Part shown: in pieces, positions 61,097 through 64,000 of the stretch
How positions within the stretch are numbered: position 1 is the first letter of the stretch
Layout: every line of letters begins with the position of its first letter
Source of the DNA: Candidatus Dependentiae bacterium
GTDB taxonomy: Bacteria > Babelota > Babeliae > Babelales > Babelaceae
Direction: 5' to 3'
Assembly (NCBI GenBank): GCA_013821315.1
Contig: JACDHA010000003.1
Coordinates: 21,411-85,410 of the forward strand
Length of the DNA: 64,000 bases
Translations under genes and position numbers: made by a program
The notes under the pieces: model-generated
Seen by the model: only the letters and a program-made list of their open reading frames with translations
Told to the model about the DNA's origin: nothing
The model's database searches: none

Positions 61097-62659
61097 ATGA
61101 TAGTAACAACAATGCTAGCAGTCCTAGCAGTTATTTTTATAGTAGCAGGTAGTATCCTAGCTATTTTAGCTTCAAGAAGACGGTATGCAGCTGAGCAGCT
61201 TATGGCACTTGCTCAAACCAAGTTAGATGCAGCTAAAAAAGAAATAGATACAGAGCGTCGTGAAGCAGCGCTTAAGCTTAAAGACGAATTATATAGAAAG
61301 CGTACTGAGTTTGATCTTGACGCTAAACGTGATCGTGCAGAACTTGAACGTTTCCAGCTTAAGTTAAATACCAAGTACGAGGCAATGGAAAAAAAAGAGC
61401 AACGTCTTGAAGATTTACGTCGTGAACTGCAGCAAAAAGAGCGTATTGTTTTACGTACTGCTGATATGCAGCGCGCCAGTGAACAAAAACTTAAAAGTTT
61501 ATTTGATGAATTAACTGCTAAATTAGAATCAATTAGCAATATGACTAAAGAGGAAGCGCGTAAAGAGCTTTTTAATAGTCTTGAAGAAGAAGTACGCTTA
61601 AGCAACCAAAAATGGGTGCAAAAAGTTGAGGAAGAAGCGCGACAAATAGGTAAAGAAAAAGCAGTTAACGTAGTAATAACAGCAATGCAGCGTTATACGG
61701 CCGAGCAAGTTGCTCCCCATTCTTCAGGCGTAGTACATTTGCCTAACGAAGAGATGAAGGGGCGCATTATTGGTAAAGAAGGCCGCAATATCAAATCGCT
61801 TGAGCTTGCCACAGGCATGGAATTTGTTATTGGTGAAACGCCTGAAATTATAACTATTTCTGGCTTTAATCCGATACGTCGCGAAGTTGCCAAACGTACG
61901 CTGGAAAAACTTATTGCTGATGGACGCATTAATCCTACACGTATCGAAGAAACAGTAGCCCAATGTGAACGCGAAATTGAAGAGATGGTTCAGGAATATG
62001 GCAAAAATGCTATATTGCAGTTCAATATGCAAGGTATAAAACAAGAAATAGCTACTCTTCTAGGAAAATTACATTTCCGTACTAGTTTTTCTCAAAACGT
62101 ACTTACGCATAGTATAGAAGTGGGTCTTTTTTCTCGTATGATTGCCGAAGAACTGGGATTACCCCATCCTGAGATAGCCTTGCGTGGTGGCTTACTGCAT
62201 GACATAGGTAAAGCAGTATCAGCTGAAGTTGAAGGACCTCACGCTACTATTGGTGCTGATATAGCTAAACGTTGTGGCGAAGATCCGCTTGTGGTTAATG
62301 CTATTGCAGCACATCATGAAGAAGTACCCTTTATTTCAGTGTATAGCCCTATTGTAATGATTGCTGATACTATATCCGCCTCTCGTCCTGGTGCGCGACG
62401 TGAAACGTTGTCAGCGTACGTTAAACGTCTTGAGCAACTGGAAGAAATTTGTAATGGTTTTCCTGGCGTTAAAAAAGCTTATGCTTTACAAGCAGGGCGT
62501 GAAGTACGCATTATTGTAGAAGAAGAATTTTTAAATGATGAACAAGCAAGTGAACTAGCACGTGAAATAGCGCGCAAAATAGAGCTTGATATGTCATTTC
62601 CTGGTCAAATTAAAGTTAACGTTATCCGCGAAAAGCGTACAATTGAGTATGCAAGGTAA
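61097..62659 (+). CDS. rny: Ribonuclease Y
   Basis: A 520-residue protein with one N-terminal membrane segment (about 3-26), a long coiled coil (about 30-200, rich in K/E/R), a KH domain (VVHLPNEEMKGRIIGKEGRNIKSLELATGMEFVIGETPEIITISGFNP) and an HD domain (LRGGLLHDIGKAVSAEVEGPHATIGADI, then NAIAAHHEEVPF). RNase Y is a membrane-bound endonuclease that initiates mRNA decay. The intact HD residues suggest an active enzyme. The gene for a YmdB-type phosphoesterase starts 4 bases later. Confidence 0.97.
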   Translation: MIVTTMLAVLAVIFIVAGSILAILASRRRYAAEQLMALAQTKLDAAKKEIDTERREAALKLKDELYRKRTEFDLDAKRDRAELERFQLKLNTKYEAMEKKEQRLEDLRRELQQKERIVLRTADMQRASEQKLKSLFDELTAKLESISNMTKEEARKELFNSLEEEVRLSNQKWVQKVEEEARQIGKEKAVNVVITAMQRYTAEQVAPHSSGVVHLPNEEMKGRIIGKEGRNIKSLELATGMEFVIGETPEIITISGFNPIRREVAKRTLEKLIADGRINPTRIEETVAQCEREIEEMVQEYGKNAILQFNMQGIKQEIATLLGKLHFRTSFSQNVLTHSIEVGLFSRMIAEELGLPHPEIALRGGLLHDIGKAVSAEVEGPHATIGADIAKRCGEDPLVVNAIAAHHEEVPFISVYSPIVMIADTISASRPGARRETLSAYVKRLEQLEEICNGFPGVKKAYALQAGREVRIIVEEEFLNDEQASELAREIARKIELDMSFPGQIKVNVIREKRTIEYAR

Positions 62660-62662
62660 TTC

Positions 62663-63484
62663 ATGAGCACACTACGAGTATTGGTATTAGGAGATATAGT
62701 AGGAGCTCCTGGTTGTGCTGTTTTTGAAAAGCATATAGCTAAACTGCGTCAAGAATATAAGATTGACGCAGTGATCGTCAATGGCGAAAATAGTGCTGAT
62801 GGTAAAGGTATTACTCCACGCATTGCTAAATTTTTTAAGCAAAATGGTGTTGATGTTGTTACTACAGGTAACCATATTTGGGCTAAGCGTGATATCTATA
62901 GTTATCTTAATGATAACAAAGATGTCTTAAGGCCTGCTAACTTTCCTAATGGATGCCCGGGCGTAGGTGTTACGACATTTTCTTGTGGTGCATTTACTGT
63001 TGGTGTTATCAATTTGCAGGCGCGTACGTTTATGCGTGAACAGGTATCGTGCCCTTTTAGAGCAGCTGAATCTATTTTAACCTATTTAAAAACTAAGACA
63101 TCAATAATTTTAGTTGATTTTCATGGTGAAGCAACGTCTGAAAAGATGGGCTTAGCCTATTATCTTGATGGTCAGATCAGTGCTCTTGTAGGAACACATA
63201 CGCATGTGCAAACTGCTGATAATCGGGTACTTCCTGGTGGTACAGCTTATATAACAGATTTAGGTATGGCAGGTGCTTTAAACTCTATGATTGGCATGAA
63301 AAAAGGTGCTATCATTCAAAGTATACTTACCCAGATGCCTACTAAGTTTGAAGTTGAGACTCAAGGACCTATGGTGCTTTGTGGTGTCTGGATAGATATT
63401 GATACTCATACGGGTAAAGCTCTTGCTATTGAGCGAATATATATAGTTGATAATGATGTGCAGTTAAACGGCACAGAACAATAA
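62663..63484 (+). CDS. ymdB: YmdB-family metallophosphoesterase
   Basis: A 273-residue protein with the family signatures VLGDIVGAPGCAVFEKHI, VIVNGENSADGKGITPRIA, TGNHIWAKRDIYSYL, IILVDFHGEATSEKMGLAYYLDGQISALVGTHTHVQTAD and GTAYITDLGMAGALNSMIGM. These are the di-metal ligands of the YmdB (TIGR00282) group, which hydrolyses 2',3'-cyclic nucleotides and partners RNase Y in some Firmicutes. Close coupling with rny fits that role. Confidence 0.95.
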   Translation: MSTLRVLVLGDIVGAPGCAVFEKHIAKLRQEYKIDAVIVNGENSADGKGITPRIAKFFKQNGVDVVTTGNHIWAKRDIYSYLNDNKDVLRPANFPNGCPGVGVTTFSCGAFTVGVINLQARTFMREQVSCPFRAAESILTYLKTKTSIILVDFHGEATSEKMGLAYYLDGQISALVGTHTHVQTADNRVLPGGTAYITDLGMAGALNSMIGMKKGAIIQSILTQMPTKFEVETQGPMVLCGVWIDIDTHTGKALAIERIYIVDNDVQLNGTEQ

Positions 63485-63492
63485 CAAGTTAA

Positions 63493-63515
63493 AAGGGCAG
63501 CAATAAGCTGCCCTT
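63493..63515 (+). terminator. Hairpin after ymdB
   Basis: AAGGGCAGC pairs with GCTGCCCTT around AATAA, 9 bases after the ymdB stop. The T-run is weak. Confidence 0.65.
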
Positions 63516-63560
63516 AGTTATAGTTGACTTATACACACTGCTAATTTAAGAGAGTAAGTT

Positions 63561-64000
63561 ATGAAGCGCTCTATACTAGTAAAGTCTCTGTGGTTATTTA
63601 TGGTAAGTATGCCATGCTCTATTTTAAGTATGGCCTCTGGTGACCGTATTGTGCTAACTCCAGCTATATTAAAAGATATAACTCAGTCAGGTTATAACTA
63701 TACGCAAAGACAAAAAAAGCAAGTTCAAGAAAAACAATATATAGAGCAGTTGCTTTTATTAAACAGAATAAGTGCACAGGATTTTATAAAAAGATTACAT
63801 GAAAGTGCTTTTAATAATTTTGATAATCTTGCAGAACAAATTTTTTACTACAATAGGTATGCGACAGTAGCCTTGGAGCACGCGCAGTCTGAGCTTGTGG
63901 CAAAAGCAAGTATTCAGGCTTTGTACTTAACATTACTGGCGAACTTAGAATGGTTAGCTTTAGAAGATCAAGCACTTGCTCAACTAGCTAAGCTTAACAG
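63561..64000 (+). CDS. Secreted protein of unknown function (runs off the window)
   Basis: From the ATG at 63561 the frame is open to the window end (146 codons). The signal peptide ends MPCSILSMASGDR, with a Met just after the hydrophobic region as in many exported proteins here. The visible mature part is helical and rich in Gln, Leu and Ala (QRQKKQVQEKQYIEQLLLLN, then HAQSELVAKASIQALYLTLL). No ankyrin pattern is seen so far and no family is recognised. Confidence 0.78.
   Translation, partial: MKRSILVKSLWLFMVSMPCSILSMASGDRIVLTPAILKDITQSGYNYTQRQKKQVQEKQYIEQLLLLNRISAQDFIKRLHESAFNNFDNLAEQIFYYNRYATVALEHAQSELVAKASIQALYLTLLANLEWLALEDQALAQLAKLN

Overview
The window is AT-rich (roughly 60-65% A+T by eye) and gene-dense. 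It looks like the genome of a Gram-negative, host-dependent bacterium that lives in protists. A porin-like beta-barrel, HtpX, SPOR and PpiD proteins point to two membranes. About fourteen ankyrin-repeat loci, most with signal peptides, sit beside other eukaryote-like secreted proteins: a PPP-type phosphatase, a macro-domain protein, a papain-fold cysteine protease, an O-methyltransferase and beta-propellers. This mix fits Candidatus Dependentiae (TM6/Babeliae) best. That placement is inference from gene content, because the window carries no rRNA; Chlamydiae- or Legionella-like amoebal symbionts are the alternatives.

Layout. 1-3001: tandem ankyrin genes on the minus strand, one degraded to a fragment and one split by a single amber codon. 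3.1-5.9 kb: spoVG with a near-consensus promoter, tRNA-Gln(UUG), a Fic enzyme with an operator-like palindrome, and maf. 6.0-10.8 kb: an apparent operon of two ABC-2 ATPase/permease pairs with a leaderless ankyrin protein between them. 10.8-18.3 kb: ankyrin proteins, a 25-cysteine copper-storage-like protein, an RsuA/RluB-type pseudouridine synthase, htpX with a MerR/HspR-like regulator, and a secreted cysteine protease. 18.4-20.7 kb: an AbiEi/AbiEii toxin-antitoxin cassette bounded by 40-bp direct repeats, one of them being the 3' end of a BI-1/YccA gene. 20.7-27.2 kb: ankyrin, Nudix, a secreted M48 protease, a porin, and DoxX-like and EamA membrane proteins. 27.3-31.1 kb: four consecutive secreted effector-like genes (two ankyrin, macro domain, methyltransferase). 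31.2-36.6 kb: a DUF2975/HTH pair, a HAD hydrolase, an APH(6)-like kinase and a 14-repeat propeller protein. 36.7-38.6 kb: an orphan DnaB-like helicase with a small HTH protein, and a rhodanese-like protein lacking its cysteine. 38.8-46.7 kb: more ankyrin genes, ychF and the PPP phosphatase. 46.9-64 kb: mostly housekeeping (dnaK, flippase, carD-miaA-SPOR-ppiD, recA-infC-rpmI-rplT, zapB-like/zapA, rny-ymdB), interrupted by one secreted propeller and one ankyrin gene.

How it fits together. The housekeeping genes sit in familiar conserved clusters. The accessory genes look like a secreted arsenal aimed at a eukaryotic host. Three patterns run through that arsenal: a methionine placed just after the signal-peptide hydrophobic core in 15 proteins; a C-terminal LPx(D/E)(I/V)-type motif in six ankyrin proteins that resembles the start of an F-box/PRANC domain; and a shared C-terminal module in four other ankyrin proteins. 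A GGGGC/GCCCC hairpin element also recurs three times, each time between a stop codon and its terminator.
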